DNA from: Conus ventricosus | Taxonomy: Eukaryota; Mollusca; Gastropoda; Neogastropoda; Conidae | Direction: 5' to 3' | Length of the DNA stretch: 64,000 bases | NCBI GenBank assembly: GCA_018398815.1 | Contig: CM031596.1 | Location: 72,024,986 to 72,088,985, forward strand | Shown here: positions 1 through 11,803 of the stretch, one piece after another | Layout: each line of letters begins with the position of its first letter | Numbering within the stretch: position 1 is the first letter of the stretch | Notes under the pieces: generated by a model | Told to the model about the DNA's origin: nothing | The model's input: the letters and a program-made list of their open reading frames with translations, nothing else | Databases searched by the model: none | Made by a program: the position numbers and the translations under genes

Positions 1-99
1 GACCCTGGGGAAGGGCCGCTACTCATGCATTCAGGGTAGGGGGACGCATGGTTATTTCCCATTATGAAACTGACGTTTGGTGTATGGGCATATGTTACA
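1..99 (-). repeat. 3' LTR of gypsy element (partial)
   Basis: Positions 1-99 match 4685-4783 exactly. On the minus strand the LTR starts TGTAAC next to the polypurine tract. The rest lies before the window. Confidence 0.93.
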
Positions 100-113
100 T
101 CTCCCTTTCTTTA
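100..113 (-). other. polypurine tract of gypsy element
   Basis: On the minus strand a purine-rich run (AAAGAAAGGGAGA) directly precedes the 3' LTR. This is where plus-strand DNA priming is expected. Confidence 0.75.
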
Positions 114-303
114 AAAGAATTGTTAAATGAGCTGCTATCAAAACATACACAGATTATAAAATACTGATTGGCAGAGAAACCGACTAGAGCGGAGTGTGAC
201 AGATGATGACGTTTGCCACAAGGATCACAGGGTCTTTCACCTGAGTCTATCTTCACAGGGTCTTTCACCTGAGTCTATCTTCACAGGGCTTATTGGTGAA
301 TGT

Positions 304-3300
304 CTACAAATCGAGCTTTCTGGGTGGAATCACTGCCCGACCACTCCTCGTCTTGGGTATGTATGCAGCTGCTTGGGGTGTGGGCATGGCTGGCTCAGCG
401 GGATCGGGACGACGATGTGTGGCTGGCAGGTGCTGGTGTGGCTGGGGGATCTTGGGTGTACCAGATGCTGGGGAAGTGTCTGGTACCGATGGCTTGGTTG
501 GTTTCAGGAAACGCTGGTTCCTTCGGTATTGAGCGCCGTCTGTGGTCCGCACTATGAAAGAACGGGGGTTTTGCCATGGGCAATGATCTTTGCTGGCTGC
601 CAGTCTTGGCCTCTGTCTAGCTGAATTAAGGCCTGGTCTCCGCACTTCATTGGTGACAGGGGGTGGGCGGAGCGATTGTAATGACGTTCTTGTCTCGTCT
701 GCATCTGCTGGCGTTTGTGCATGACATCTCCAGGGCGGATTGTTTTGGGGGCCAGTTGGTGGTGAGTGGCTGGCAGACCGGCTCTTAGCTGGCGGCCCAT
801 GAGGAGCTGTGCTGGTGATGCCAGGTTGTCCACTGGTGTTATGCGGTATTCGAGGATAGCTCGAAGTGGACTGCATCTATCAGCTTTGGATTTGTCCATC
901 ATCCTCTTGATTGTTTGGACAGTTTTCTCTGCCAGTCCATTTGATTGCGGATGTCTGGGACTTGATGTTATGTGCTGAAAGTCCCAGGCCTTTGCAAAAT
1001 CTGCAAACTCACAGGCAGCGTACTGTGGCCCATTGTCACTGATGACAATTTCAGGTATGCCGTGGCGGGCGAAGTGGGCTGACAGCTTCTTTATGATGGC
1101 TGCTGAGGTGGTAGATGGCAGTTCGTCAACCTCAAAGTATCTGCTGTAGTAGTCGACAGTGCAAAGGAAATGTCTGTCGTTCCATGAGAATAGGTCTGTG
1201 GCAACCTTTTGCCAAGGGCGAGTGTGGATGGCATGGGGCATGAGAGGTTCTTTGGGGTTTGAAGGGAGTTTGGGAATGCAGGTCTGGCACGTAGATACCA
1301 TCTGCTGGATTTCAGATGTCATACCTGGCCAAAATAGTATTTGTCGGGCCTTCTGCATTGATTTCTCGATGCCAAGATGTCCTGCATGGATCTTCTCAAG
1401 CATCTTGAGGCGCATGGAAGAAGGGATGAGGATTCTGTCCCCTTTAAAAACAATGCCATCGATGATGGATAATTCTTCTCTGAAGTTCCAAAACTTCAAG
1501 GTGCTGGGATGGCATCGCTTCCTGTCTTCTGGCCAACCATGCTGGATGTAATCTTGTAACTGGCACAGCTCTTGGTCTTCTTGGGTTGCCAGGCGTAGCT
1601 CTTCCATTTTCTCATCACTGACTGGCAGGTTCCTGATGAGAGCATGGACTTGGAAATCCAGGTCCTCACCTGTGGTGTCTTCAGGGTCCGCTGGTGGATG
1701 TTTTCGGGACAGGGTGTCGGCCACAGGAATGGTCCTGCCGGGAACATGTACGATCTTGATGTCGTACTTTTGTAATTGAAGGAGCATACGCTGAAGCCTG
1801 GGCGGTGCGGTGGTGAGGGGCTTCTTCATAATGGTCTCCAGGGGCTTGTGATCGGACTGGACCAGTGTCTGTCTGCCATAGATGTACTGGTGGAACCGAC
1901 GGCATCCAAAGACGATTGCGTACAGTTCCTTTTCTATCTGGGCATAATGTTGCTCAGTGGTGGACAATGCTTTGGAAGCAAAGGCGACTGGCTTGTCTTC
2001 TTGAAGTAGAGTCGCTCCGAGACCATGCTGGCTTGCGTCCACCTGCAGTGTTGCTGGTTTTGAAGGGTCAAAGAAGGCAAGGACAGGCTGGTTTGAGATC
2101 ACTTGCTTTGTTTTCTCAAAGGCTTCCTGCTGTGGAGCATCCCATTGGAAGTCGACGTCGGCCTTCAGCAGGTCTCTCATTGGTTTTGTGATTTCTGAGA
2201 GCTGTGGTGCAAACTTGCTGAGGTATGTGATCATGCCTAAGAGAGTTTGGAGTTCCTTTTTCTCTGTAGGTGGTGGCATGTTCACAATGGCTTTGACTTT
2301 GGAAGCGTCTGGTTTGAGGCCTTCAGCTGTGATGATGTGCCCAAAATATTCAACCTGTTGTGCACCGATGGTCAGCTTGTCAGGGTTCAGCTTTAGATTC
2401 TTTTGGATGGCTCTCTGGAGGGCTGTTTTCAGGTTAGCATCGTGTTCTTCCCTGGTGGCTCCTGAAACGATGATGTCATCTATGAGCGCTGTTGCGCCAG
2501 GTATTCCTTCAAGAGTTCATCCATTTTCCTTTGGAACTCATCTTGGGCATTGACAAGTCCAAAGGGAAGTCTCCTGAAACGATATCTCCCGAATGGAGTG
2601 TTGAGTGTGGTCAAAAGTGACGATTGCTCTGTCAGCTTCAGTTGCCAGTATCCGGATTTGGCATCCAGCTTGCTGAAGTATCTGGCTTTAGGCATTTTGG
2701 CCAAGGCGTCTTCTAGCGTTGGCATGGAGTAGTGAGGTCGCCTGATAGCTGTGTTGAGGTCTTTGGGGTCCAAACAGATCCTCAGCTGGCCATTTGGCTT
2801 TTCGACTATGACTAGAGAGTTGACCCAGTCAGTAGGTTCTGTAACTTTGTGGATGACATCCATCTTCTCCATTCGATCCAGTTCCTTCTTCAGCTTGTCC
2901 TTCAGCGCATGTGGAACACGCCTTGGTGGGTGTACAACTGGTCTGGCGTCAGGGCTGATGTGTACGTTGACTTCTCCCTCAAGTGATCCAAGACCATTAA
3001 AGGCCTGTTTGTACTCGTCAAGTACTGATTCTTTGGTCATTGGGCTGGCGCTGTTGACTGAAAGAAGCAATTGGACAATGCCTAGATCCATGCAGGCCCG
3101 TAGACCTAGCACTGGTTGGGCATGGCAGGTGTTGGCGATGACAAACTCTTGTTCAATGGTTCTTTCTTTGTAAGCGCACTTGAGTGATATGGTCCCTTTC
3201 ACGTCAAGGGACTGCCCTGTATAGCTGTACAGACGATGGGTCGTTTTGTGGATCGGAGGTGGATTTTCCATCTGCTTGTATTTGGACAGAGGAATGACGC

Positions 3301-3463
3301 TGACTTGGGCTCCGGTATCGATTTTGAATTGTATGTGATCGCCAGTGTTCAGATGGAGTTCAACAAATGCAGAGTCAGGCTGTTGTACAGTCCCTCCCAT
3401 GGAGTCGATGTACAGAGGTGTGCCGTCGTCACTCTCTTCTTCGATGAGGTGGATTGCTCGCAT
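304..3463 (-). pseudogene. gypsy pol: protease, reverse transcriptase, RNase H, integrase (frame-broken)
   Basis: The pol region of the LTR retrotransposon, read from 3463 down to 304. An aspartic protease comes first, with the active-site motif DTGAQ (about 3320). Reverse transcriptase follows (about 3000-2200): the segment FSKLDAKSGYWQL lies near 2670, and the catalytic pair is seen as LIDD near 2490, just past a frame break near 2515. RNase H follows to about 1650. Integrase has the zinc-binding HAGH...CQTC set (about 1400-1290), then the three acidic catalytic residues in TDLF (about 1180), SDNGP (about 1050) and the Glu of GLAEK (about 940). A second break at a C-run near 565 moves the C-terminal tail to another frame, which ends at 304. 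The element makes and inserts its own DNA copies; this copy is probably inactive if the breaks are real. Confidence 0.9.
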
Positions 3464-4218
3464 AGCTTCTCATAATGGTTCTTTTTTTGGCAATAGTGGC
3501 ACGTCTGGCCATATGCAGGGCACGCTTGTCTGGCATGAGTGCCTCCGCAGTTCCCGCAGTTTGTGATGTGGCCTGTTTTCTTATACCTATTTGGCTGTGG
3601 ATTCTCTTGTTGTTTCCTGTGTCGATTCCTAGTCTTGATGGCTGCAATATGGGCTGGTGCAGCTGTCGTGCTTTGTGGGTATGCCATGGACGCCAAGTGT
3701 TGTTTGGTCATTTCAAAGGCGGTGCCCATTTCGATGGCTGAGTCCATAGTGAGGCGGTCACCCTCGGTGAGGAGTTTTTCCCTGATGTTGGCGGATTCAA
3801 CTCCTGCGACGATTCTGTCACGCACTATTTCGTCTTTTAGGTTGTCCGGGTACCCACATTCTTTGACCAAGTTACGGAGGTCCGTGATGAACTCTGTGAA
3901 GGTCTCCAGATTTTTTCCTACGCTCATGGAAGATATATCTGGCGAAAACCTTGTTTGACTTTGGCTCCGTAAACTGCTAGAATCTGGTGATGAGTAGCTC
4001 CAGGTTTTTGCTGTCCTCTTCAGAGAGCGCCCAAGAATTGAAAATTTCTCTCCCTTTTTGTCCAACCCAGATGAGGAGGTATGCTGCCTTTTCCTCTGGG
4101 CTGGCACGTCTTAAGGGGCCTCTAAACATAAGGTCTGCGTGCTGGCTGAAGTTTACCCATTCCTCTTTCAGGCTCTTTGCTTCCAGTTGATCGTGGGGTT
4201 TTGCTGTGGCGCAGCCAT
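3349..4218 (-). pseudogene. gypsy gag-like polyprotein (frame-broken)
   Basis: Capsid/nucleocapsid gene of the LTR retrotransposon, which packages the RNA in a virus-like particle. A start codon at 4218 gives a short reading frame; a shift near 4180 enters the frame carrying the motifs FRGPL and LLIWVGQKG (about 4120-4040). A stop lies near 3974 and an A-run near 3930 changes frame again. The C-terminal part has two CCHC zinc knuckles of spacing C-x2-C-x4-H-x4-C at about 3560-3480. Gag and pol overlap in different frames around 3350-3463, which fits either ribosomal frameshifting or a further indel. Confidence 0.85.
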
Positions 4219-4569
4219 GGTGATCTGTACCACTGAACCACGTGGTAATTTCTGACGACTTCTTCTTTGTGATAAAAGGCGTTGTTTTCTTATGCACCAG
4301 TCCTTACCCCACTTTCAGAGTGAAGCAAGGGGTCTGCCACATAAAACACCAATTGATCAGACGAGAAGTTACGCTAATATGAGAGTTGCTTTGTAAGTCG
4401 CGGAACCGGTGCCTGTCGACGTGGCATCAGATGGTTGTTGGTGGCGGAGTACGACAAACGAAATTGGTAAGGGATCGGTAGGGATCGAGTTGGTTTAGGT
4501 TTTGATAACGCTAACGCTAAAAACACTTACATGTTTGTCGTATCGCTTGCCGTTGTTTTCTGAACATCA

Positions 4570-4586
4570 GACAATTTCTGACACCA
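4570..4586 (-). other. probable primer binding site of gypsy element
   Basis: The minus strand right after the 5' LTR reads TGGTGTCAGAAATTGTC. The leading TGG pairs with a tRNA 3' CCA end, and the next bases resemble the leucine-tRNA type site seen in many gypsy elements. The exact tRNA is inferred. Confidence 0.65.
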
Positions 4587-4783
4587 TGTTTTGATGCTTC
4601 TCAGTTGGTAGGGAAACAATGAGGAGACCAGACGAGTTGTGTGTAGAAAGGCACGTGTTTATTGCTCAGCCATATTGCCAGAGAGACCCTGGGGAAGGGC
4701 CGCTACTCATGCATTCAGGGTAGGGGGACGCATGGTTATTTCCCATTATGAAACTGACGTTTGGTGTATGGGCATATGTTACA
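4587..4783 (-). repeat. 5' LTR of gypsy element (197 bp)
   Basis: Bounded on the minus strand by TGTAAC and ending in CA beside the primer site. Short for an LTR. It should hold the promoter and the polyadenylation signal. Confidence 0.85.
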
Positions 4784-4784
4784 A

Positions 4785-4823
<39 letters not shown>

Positions 4824-5983
4824 ATGGTTTTGAACCGAATATATTACCACAGCTTTTCAAATGGACAGTCTGGTCTTTGACTAAAATGACCATTGCGATG
4901 ACCTCGGGAAAACGGTCGTAAATTTCAGTCTATCGGATGGTTGGTGTCACAACCAATACAAGTGTATTCATCGCAAGACGGCAGACCGTTTGAACAGTGT
5001 TCCCTGAATTTGTAAAGAAAACACGGTCAATTGTTCGTTTTAGTAGTTTTTACTAGCAGTAAAAGAGCTGTGAGAATGGTGGATAATAATGAGACAAACC
5101 TTAGCAACGGGTAACAACGATGGTGTTGACTCACACATACACCGTAAAAAAAAAAAATAAAAAAAAAAATGCAGATCTCACCATTACAAACACCGACGGT
5201 TCCTTCGTTATAGTGACTGCGTTGTAAATCAGTTCGGCTGGATACCGTCATCATCTATCCCTCGATCACGTGATGCGTGACGTAAACTTGGTCTACAGCC
5301 TTTCGAGAAACAAAGTATTGACTCAGCTCTTTCGCCTCTTCACCAGAAGATTGTATTGAAATACTACATTCGCTGCTTGTTGACAGCGCCGATTCCTGGT
5401 GGTTAGAATTCTGGAGTTCTGTACTGAATGCGTGTGATCTGAAATGGTTCGTTGAGGACTAGGAGAGAGTGGGATAAAATCGATGCTTGGCTGAATACCA
5501 CGTGATTTATGCCAGTTCTGTGTACATATAATGTGCGCCGTTGTTATCGGATATTCATATACAAAATGGTTGCTGACTCTCCGTTTGCATTCGTTCCTCT
5601 GTTCAAATCTGTGTCCTGCAGTGATCGTTCGTGTAATGACAGGGGATTGCTTCTCTTCAGACTGATTTCTGTTGAAAGAACTGGGTGGAATGTTTGAAAT
5701 GCATATGTAATGTATTTGTTTCTTGCCGGTTTGTTTTTCTTCTGGTCCGGCTGTTCGTTTTCAAGGTCTGTTGCGCGAGTTTGTGATAGTATCTTGTTGA
5801 CATCTTCATTTCTTCCAGTCTATCTGTGTTTTGCAGCCGCTGAAGAGAGTAATTGTTCCAAAGGCAGCCAATACTGAGCAACCCGGCCGTTTCAATTCTG
5901 TCATTCTCTTAGCTCGCTGAACTGTGCTTCAGTGGAAGGTAGTTAGTGTATGGGTGATGTAAATACTACCCCCGGAACATACG

Positions 5984-5984
<1 letters not shown>
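4785..5984. other. (CA)n tract, then gene-free DNA
   Basis: A (CA)n microsatellite at 4785-4820 directly abuts the gypsy LTR. An A-rich run lies at 5146-5169. I see no coding or repeat family in the rest; the reading frames are short and lack recognisable motifs. Confidence 0.6.
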
Positions 5985-6051
<67 letters not shown>

Positions 6052-6096
6052 CTGCGTCTCTCTTTCTCTGTCTCTCTCTGTCTCTCTGTCTCTGTC

Positions 6097-6185
<89 letters not shown>
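5985..6185. repeat. (CT)n microsatellite, about 200 bp
   Basis: Long pyrimidine tract with a short interrupted middle (about 6048-6110). The long Arg-Glu and Ser-Leu reading frames across it are artefacts of the dinucleotide repeat. Confidence 0.95.
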
Positions 6186-6187
<2 letters not shown>

Positions 6188-6540
6188 AGTCCCATTCCGG
6201 TGTGAGAGTGCATGGCAGGACTATACTGCATACTTGCATTTTATGACACATCCAGACATCAACCAGGCCCGAGAGATACACAGTTGATCAGGAAATTGGA
6301 GCAATACAATACTCCAGAGATGCATCCATTAAGTGGATGAAACTCGTCTGTGTGGTTCCAATCTTCACGGCTGAGCCCATGGCAAACTCAGCTCTGGTTA
6401 GCAGCCGGTCGGGGCAGAAAAATTCCACTCATAACATTTTGGCTGTAACGGGAAGCGAACACACCCCCTCCCAGCTGAGAACCGTTTTGCCACGGCGGCT
6501 TGTAAATCATATTATCCTTAGTTCTCGTACATGATGGTCA
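6186..6540 (-). repeat. SINE-like repeat, copy 1
   Basis: Related at many short blocks to 11480-11803, for example CAACCAGGCCCGAGA, GATCAGGAAATT and GAGCCCAT. The copy at 11.5 kb has a tRNA-like promoter head; here that end (about 6450-6500) is degraded. The two copies have diverged clearly, so this is an old family. Confidence 0.6.
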
Positions 6541-6738
6541 CTGTTCTCCTTCCACAGCTTTACTCATGTGCACGTGCAGAATCGCGTTTAACCCGAAAGC
6601 AGCGTCACTGCTCACTGATGTAACCTTTCCCTCAGATTTTTGACGAATCAGTCAGTCAGTCATTCCCCTGACCGCTGGGGTCATTGGTGGGACGTGATGA
6701 GGCAGCAGCCGTTTCTCTCCAGGCTCTTCTGTTCCCTT

Positions 6739-6847
6739 ACAGCAAGGGTGCTAGGGTCCACCTAGGTTCTAGCTAGCTGCAGCTTGGACAAGCTGGATCT
6801 AGCCAGAACCTAGGTGGGCCCTTGGTGGGACCTATGACCCTTGCTGT
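6739..6847. mobile_element. short inverted-repeat element (MITE-like hairpin)
   Basis: Outer arms ACAGCAAGGGT (6739-6749) and ACCCTTGCTGT (6837-6847) are perfect inverted repeats. Inner arms 6758-6776 and 6799-6817 pair at 18 of 19 positions around a 22-base loop. No coding capacity and no clear target duplication. It sits directly before a LINE 3' fragment. Confidence 0.6.
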
Positions 6848-6849
6848 CT

Positions 6850-7000
6850 GGGTTGGTGGCTGTCGTGAGGAGATCTGGCATGGTCATTTTGGTCCAGTCC
6901 TTTATATTGTCGGACCAGCTCTTTCTCTGCCGTCCTCGTCTGCGCCCTCCTTTAACGGTACCTTGAAGGATGGTTTTGGAGAAGGCGTTGTGACGAATGA
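6850..7000 (-). mobile_element. LINE 3'-end fragment (same family as 16703-19523)
   Basis: The block around CGGACCAGCTCTTTCTCTGC matches 16815-16840 in the larger LINE, and the following bases encode on the minus strand the same Arg/Gly-rich C-terminal tail of ORF2. A short, 5'-truncated, decayed copy. Confidence 0.65.
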
Positions 7001-8050
7001 ATTAGAATTCAAGAGAAACTCAACCAGGAGCCGTTACATGTAGAATTAAAAAAAAAGAAGTATGATCTGAGTTTGAACGTGGCCTTATCATTTTCTTGGT
7101 TTTTAAGTCAAAAGACATTGGCAGATGCATTTAGTGAGATGAAACATGATTTCTGTGAAACGTGATGAAGCAAAACCTGTTCATGCAAAACGTAACTGAC
7201 TGAAGCGTGTCTATGGTATATGAAGAGATTACCGTAATGTACTGCATCAGGATGCAATGCCTATGGAGGCAGTAGGGCGTACACGTCTCACATGCTGCAT
7301 TTCTTTCACGGTCTTTATACTTAACATATTAAAAGAAAATCGCACTCTTCCTGCTTGTAACAAATTCAAAAGTGATAGCCGTTGTCCTGAAGCGAAACAA
7401 TTAATGTTCACCCATAAACATGAGCATTACCAAATAAATAAATGAATAGATAAATAAATAAATATATAAATAAACGAATAAACAAATAAATGAATGAATA
7501 AATAAATAAATAAATTAAAATCAGTATGGAGTCTTTTGGTATTATCAACCCTCAGTTCTGAATTGATGTAAGTGGACGCAACGTTTCCTGTTCAGTAGAA
7601 GAACATGCAGAGCTGTCAGTTGTACCATTGTCACGAAAGCATATTAAAAAAGAAAAAGAAAAGAAAAGTGTTGTATTCCATCCAGCAACTAACGACACGC
7701 CTCGTCTAATTGACAAGAAGATACGTGGGTGCACCATTGATAGGCGTGGCACCATTGATAGGAACTGGCACGATTTGAACGTCACCAACAAGACAGACAG
7801 ACAGACAAACAGACAGACGGATCTGCCCTAACTCAGCTGTCTGTCACATGGCTCGCGGCGGCACATTGCATTATGGGAATAACAATCGGTTTCACTTCCG
7901 TCTTCCGGTTTGATTGGTTTCACTCGACCCCTACCTGTTTATTAGCTGGGCGCGTGCAAAACAGGGGTTAACATGGTTCCCTTCTTCTACCACCATCCCT
8001 CCCTTCCTCTCACCACACACACCCTGCCATTGCCCACTCCATCACTGCCA
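7001..8050. other. gene-free DNA with AAAT-type repeats
   Basis: Holds an AATA/AAAT-rich tract (about 7432-7515) and a short GACA tract (about 7790-7817). I recognise no coding sequence. Confidence 0.5.
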
Positions 8051-8051
8051 C

Positions 8052-8074
8052 CATTCCAACTCCCCCCCCCCCCC

Positions 8075-8120
<46 letters not shown>
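8052..8120. repeat. C-run plus (TC)n microsatellite
   Basis: A run of about a dozen C at 8063-8074 followed by TC dinucleotides. Confidence 0.9.
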
Positions 8121-8124
<4 letters not shown>

Positions 8125-8130
8125 GGACAC

Positions 8131-8645
8131 CACTTCTCCATGGCGGCTGGTCGTTGCTTTCATCAGGTCTAAAAGTCACGTCAGAAACTATTGGCGTCAG
8201 TCTCTTCATTCTACTTCGCTCTAAAGTCGAGTTTTCCTTGTCGTCTTTGTACGTCTGTCGGCCTTCGTAAAAGCGAAAGTAACTGTCATGTATTCGTATG
8301 ACTTGAGATCAACTGTATGTCATTTAAAAAAATAATAATAATAATAACAATGTGAAGCATTTTGTGTTCTTAATAATCGATTACCAAACCATTCGCCTAT
8401 AGAACGCGAGTTCATACATTTGGTAAGCTGTTCCACATTTAAATGAACATTTTCCCCGAGCAATGCTGCAGTATTGTACACTGGATCTTGTTTCGTGTAG
8501 TTCAAATATGAAATTTAGCACTGTGCCTTTTTTTCCCGTTTTGAATGACCTTATTTTGTTATAAGGTCACGAACGCAAGGGGGACAAACGGGTCTGCTCT
8601 ACAATTCGGCTGATCGAAAGAGCACGCGCGCGCGCGTCTGCGCGC

Positions 8646-8736
<91 letters not shown>

Positions 8737-8792
8737 GGTGACCTTTTTTTTCTTTTTATTATAGCCACACTGCCCGTTTATAGTTATAAAGG
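8131..8792. repeat. dispersed duplication, copy 1
   Basis: From CACTTCTCCATGGCGGCTGG onward this matches 11800-12424 with few substitutions and small indels. The unit ends with a (CG)n(GT)n tract (8623-8692) and the motif GCTGGTGACC, T-run, ACTGCCCGTTTA. Copy 1 also has an inserted (GA)n tract (8693-8734). No coding content is recognised. Confidence 0.85.
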
Positions 8793-8794
8793 TG

Positions 8795-8864
8795 CTTGCG
8801 TGTGTGTTTGTGTGTGTGCTTGCGTGTGTGCGTGCGTGCGTGCGCGTACATGCGCGCGTGCTTA

Positions 8865-8920
<56 letters not shown>

Positions 8921-8985
8921 CGCGCGCGCGTGCGTGCGTATACGTGTGTGTGTATGTATGTGAAACACACTCACATACACACAAA
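8795..8985. repeat. compound (GT)n/(CG)n/(GTGC)n tract
   Basis: Alternating purine-pyrimidine tract, including a pure CG block near 8912-8930. Confidence 0.9.
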
Positions 8986-8989
8986 ACAT

Positions 8990-10451
8990 GTAAGGGGATT
9001 ACCCATGCAGTTTACGAGGACAGAAACTCGAATTCTCCACATGGAAATTTGTTGTGACAGTGATTGAAACTGTGCAATGCAATACAATACAATACGATAT
9101 TGTACAATGCAACACAATTACAATACAACACGTCTGTTTAAAACAATGAACGCAAATCCGTTTGGTGTTTATGTACCACAGCCGACTAACCCTGTGCACG
9201 TTACAGCCAAATCTGATGTATTACAGTTGCGGAGACACTGGATCCCGTTCAACGCGCGTATTCGGCATGTTCAAGCAGTACCTCCCCAACCTTTAGCATA
9301 TACAGCGTTGGCCTCATTCATCTCCTCCGCTACTGCTTCTGCTTAAGATTTCTTCTGGCAAGGTAGATACATCGTTTCTCTTAAGAACAACAGGTTCAAT
9401 AGTCACCGATAAACTAGACTTTGGACAGCGTATAGTGCCATGATGGCTTAGATCGGTTTGTAGGAGTGATGAGAGTGGTGGTAGAGCGTGTGAAGGGGTG
9501 GGAATCGGGTTAAGGACGGGGAGGGAGAGAGAGTGTGTGTGTGTGTGTGAAGGAAGGTTAGGGGGTCGTGTCGGATGCCCTTCAGATGGCAAGGATCGTT
9601 ACGTCAGTCTGGAATTCTGCATTGATATTTCGCTTCAAAGTCGTGAATTGTGACGGATAGTCGAGTCCTGCTTATGTAACGTGCTCTGAAGCCAAGATTC
9701 CCATCAATGAGGATGTTATACTATCATGGGCACCCGTCAATCAAAGCCACATACAGCTGAATGATCTGGTACTGAAGACTAATTGTGACAGACAGCTGAA
9801 CTTCAAAGCGACGGTCAGTGTCCATCTACATAGCCTACTTCAAGATGACAGAGTGAGCGGATGAACTTTTCTTTTTGATGTGTTACCAGCGTCCTTGTCT
9901 GACCATCCTTCTTGTCCATCATTACTTTGTCTTTTGTTGGAAAAGGCAAATCTTTGAGCAATACCTTTGCCATTCGTGATTCTGTATGGCACTGAACAGT
10001 CACTGATTTATTTGTACATGATTTGTGCATTTGGAATCGTTACAATATACTTGTATTGGTATTACTCAATTTTGTGAGGAAGCCAGAATGTCGCAGAGGG
10101 TTTTGTTTTCTTTTTCAGACTCCTCGTCCACACGTCCCCAGTGGCACTGCTCCCATGCTGCTAATGCTGACTTTTTCATGCACAGCTACATCCTGATTAA
10201 TTTTGTTCTCTTAGAGCACCAACCCGGTAGTTCATAGAGAACAGTCAGTATCAGGACGTGGTAGGGCTACTCACCTAAGGTGACACTGCACTGCTGCCTA
10301 GTCATACGTCTTTCATTTCTTTGTCAGAAATTATCTTCATTCATTGATATGTAGAGACGCATGACAATTGCTTTAGCATGTTCGGACGAAATGGCACTCT
10401 TGTTGAGCAAGCATATTTCAATCATTCTGCCACTAACCCAAAGCATCACTT
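8990..10451. other. gene-free DNA
   Basis: A diverged ATACA-type short repeat lies at about 9075-9130 and a (GT)n at 9533-9549. No recognisable protein or RNA gene. Confidence 0.5.
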
Positions 10452-10927
10452 AAGTCATGGGTGCCTGGCTGCAGCCTGTGATCTGGCATGTTACTAGACA
10501 TAGTCTGTTCGGTGTAAATAAGTCATGGGTGCCTGGCTGCAGCCTGTGATCTGGCATGTTACTAGACATAGTCTGTTCGGTGTAAATAAGTCATGGGTGC
10601 CTGGCTGCAGCCTGTGATCTGGCATGTTACTAGACATAGTCTGTTCGGTGTAAATAAGTCATGGGTGCCTGGCTGCAGCCTGTGATCTGGCATGTTACTA
10701 GACATAGTCTGTTCGGTGTAAATAAGTCATGGGTGCCTGGCTGCAGCCTGTGATCTGGCATGTTACTAGACATAGTCTGTTCGGTGTAAATAAGTCATGG
10801 GTGCCTGGCTGCAGCCTGGGATCTGGCATGTTACTAGACATAATCTGTTCGGTGTAAATAAGTCATGGGTGCCTGGCTGCAGCCTGGGATCTGGCATGTT
10901 ACTAGACATAGTCTGTTCGGTGTAAAT
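10452..10927. repeat. 68-bp tandem repeat, exactly 7 copies
   Basis: Unit begins AAGTCATGGGTGCCTGGC and ends TTCGGTGTAAAT. Seven units of 68 bp fill 476 bp. Copies are almost identical; the last two share a T-to-G change (CAGCCTGGGATC), and copy 6 also has a G-to-A change (ACATAATCTG). The near identity implies recent amplification. Confidence 0.97.
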
Positions 10928-11479
10928 CCAGGCCAAAACTGAAAAGCTGTAAGGTTAAGCAGGGACTGAGTCTAAGCGGTGAAGGCAAACAGTTGATTGT
11001 ATGATGAAGGGGCGCTTGACTACATTTAGATCCGCCTACAAACGATTTGTGATCTCGAATGCAGTGGGATAGAAGCACTAAAGTGGCCGGTCAGCGAAGC
11101 TGTCGAAACGAGGAGAGATGCAGCTGTTGAGATTCGACTGGGAAAAACCAGCGGAAGAGCCCGAGAGAATGAAAAAACGGGTCTGTTTAACATTCGACAA
11201 AATTCACGTGCTTGCTGCCGTACTTTATAACATGTTATGCACAAGCTCGGAGTTCATAAGCACCACACTGACAATAATTGCTCAGTCACGGAGTCAGTGT
11301 GTGTGAGCTCTACCTCTGGAAGACGCCGCCCTGTAGACCTACGACAGTCCTCATGAACTTGCCGCTACTGGTGACCCGACAGAACCAGATCAAGGACATA
11401 GACGTGGATAATCAAAAACTGAGGTCCCCATAAGAGCAGAGCGTGAAAGGCCATGTAAATTAAGATTTATGCTGATCAA
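10928..11479. other. gene-free DNA
   Basis: No gene, repeat family or RNA recognised here. Confidence 0.45.
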
Positions 11480-11803
11480 TGAGGATGATGAAGATATTGC
11501 TGCGGATCTTCATTCTAGTCTGAGAGTCCATGACAGGGCTGTACTCTACGCTTACTTTCATAATACATCCTGGTGTCAACCAGGCCCGAGAAATACAGAC
11601 ACCGCAGTATTGATCAGGAAATTTGAACAACACTGTCAGAGATACGTCCATCAAGTGAACAAAATTCGACTATGTGGTTCCGGTCTTCCCAACTGAGCCC
11701 ATAGCAAACTCAGCTCAGGGCAGGAGCCAGTCAGGTCAGAAAAATCCCACAAATGGGAATCGAACCGAAGACTTTCAACCGGGAGTCCACAACGCTAACC
11801 ACT
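11480..11803 (-). repeat. tRNA-headed SINE-like repeat, copy 2
   Basis: On the minus strand the head reads AGTGGTTAGCGTTG (11803-11790, A-box-like) and then GGTTCGATTCC (11766-11756), a perfect RNA polymerase III B box. The remaining body is shared with 6186-6540. It abuts the duplicated segment that starts at 11800. Confidence 0.7.

Larger units (their letters stand above)
1..4783 (-). mobile_element. Ty3/gypsy-type LTR retrotransposon, reverse strand, left end cut by window
   Basis: Read on the minus strand the order is LTR, primer site, gag with two zinc knuckles, aspartic protease, reverse transcriptase, RNase H, integrase, polypurine tract, LTR. This order (integrase last) is that of Ty3/gypsy elements. 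The left LTR is cut by the window start, so only 99 bp of it is present; those 99 bases equal 4685-4783 of the right LTR base for base, which suggests a recent insertion. Despite this, the coding region has several frame breaks (near 4180, 3974, 3930, 2515 and 565). The left target duplication lies outside the window, so it cannot be checked. Confidence 0.95.

Noticed and set aside
304..876. Separate 190-residue gene on the minus strand
   Set aside because: It is the frame-shifted C-terminal end of gypsy pol overlapping the integrase frame.
5929..6281. Long Arg-Glu and Ser-Leu reading frames
   Set aside because: They are the translation of a (CT)n/(GA)n microsatellite in different frames.
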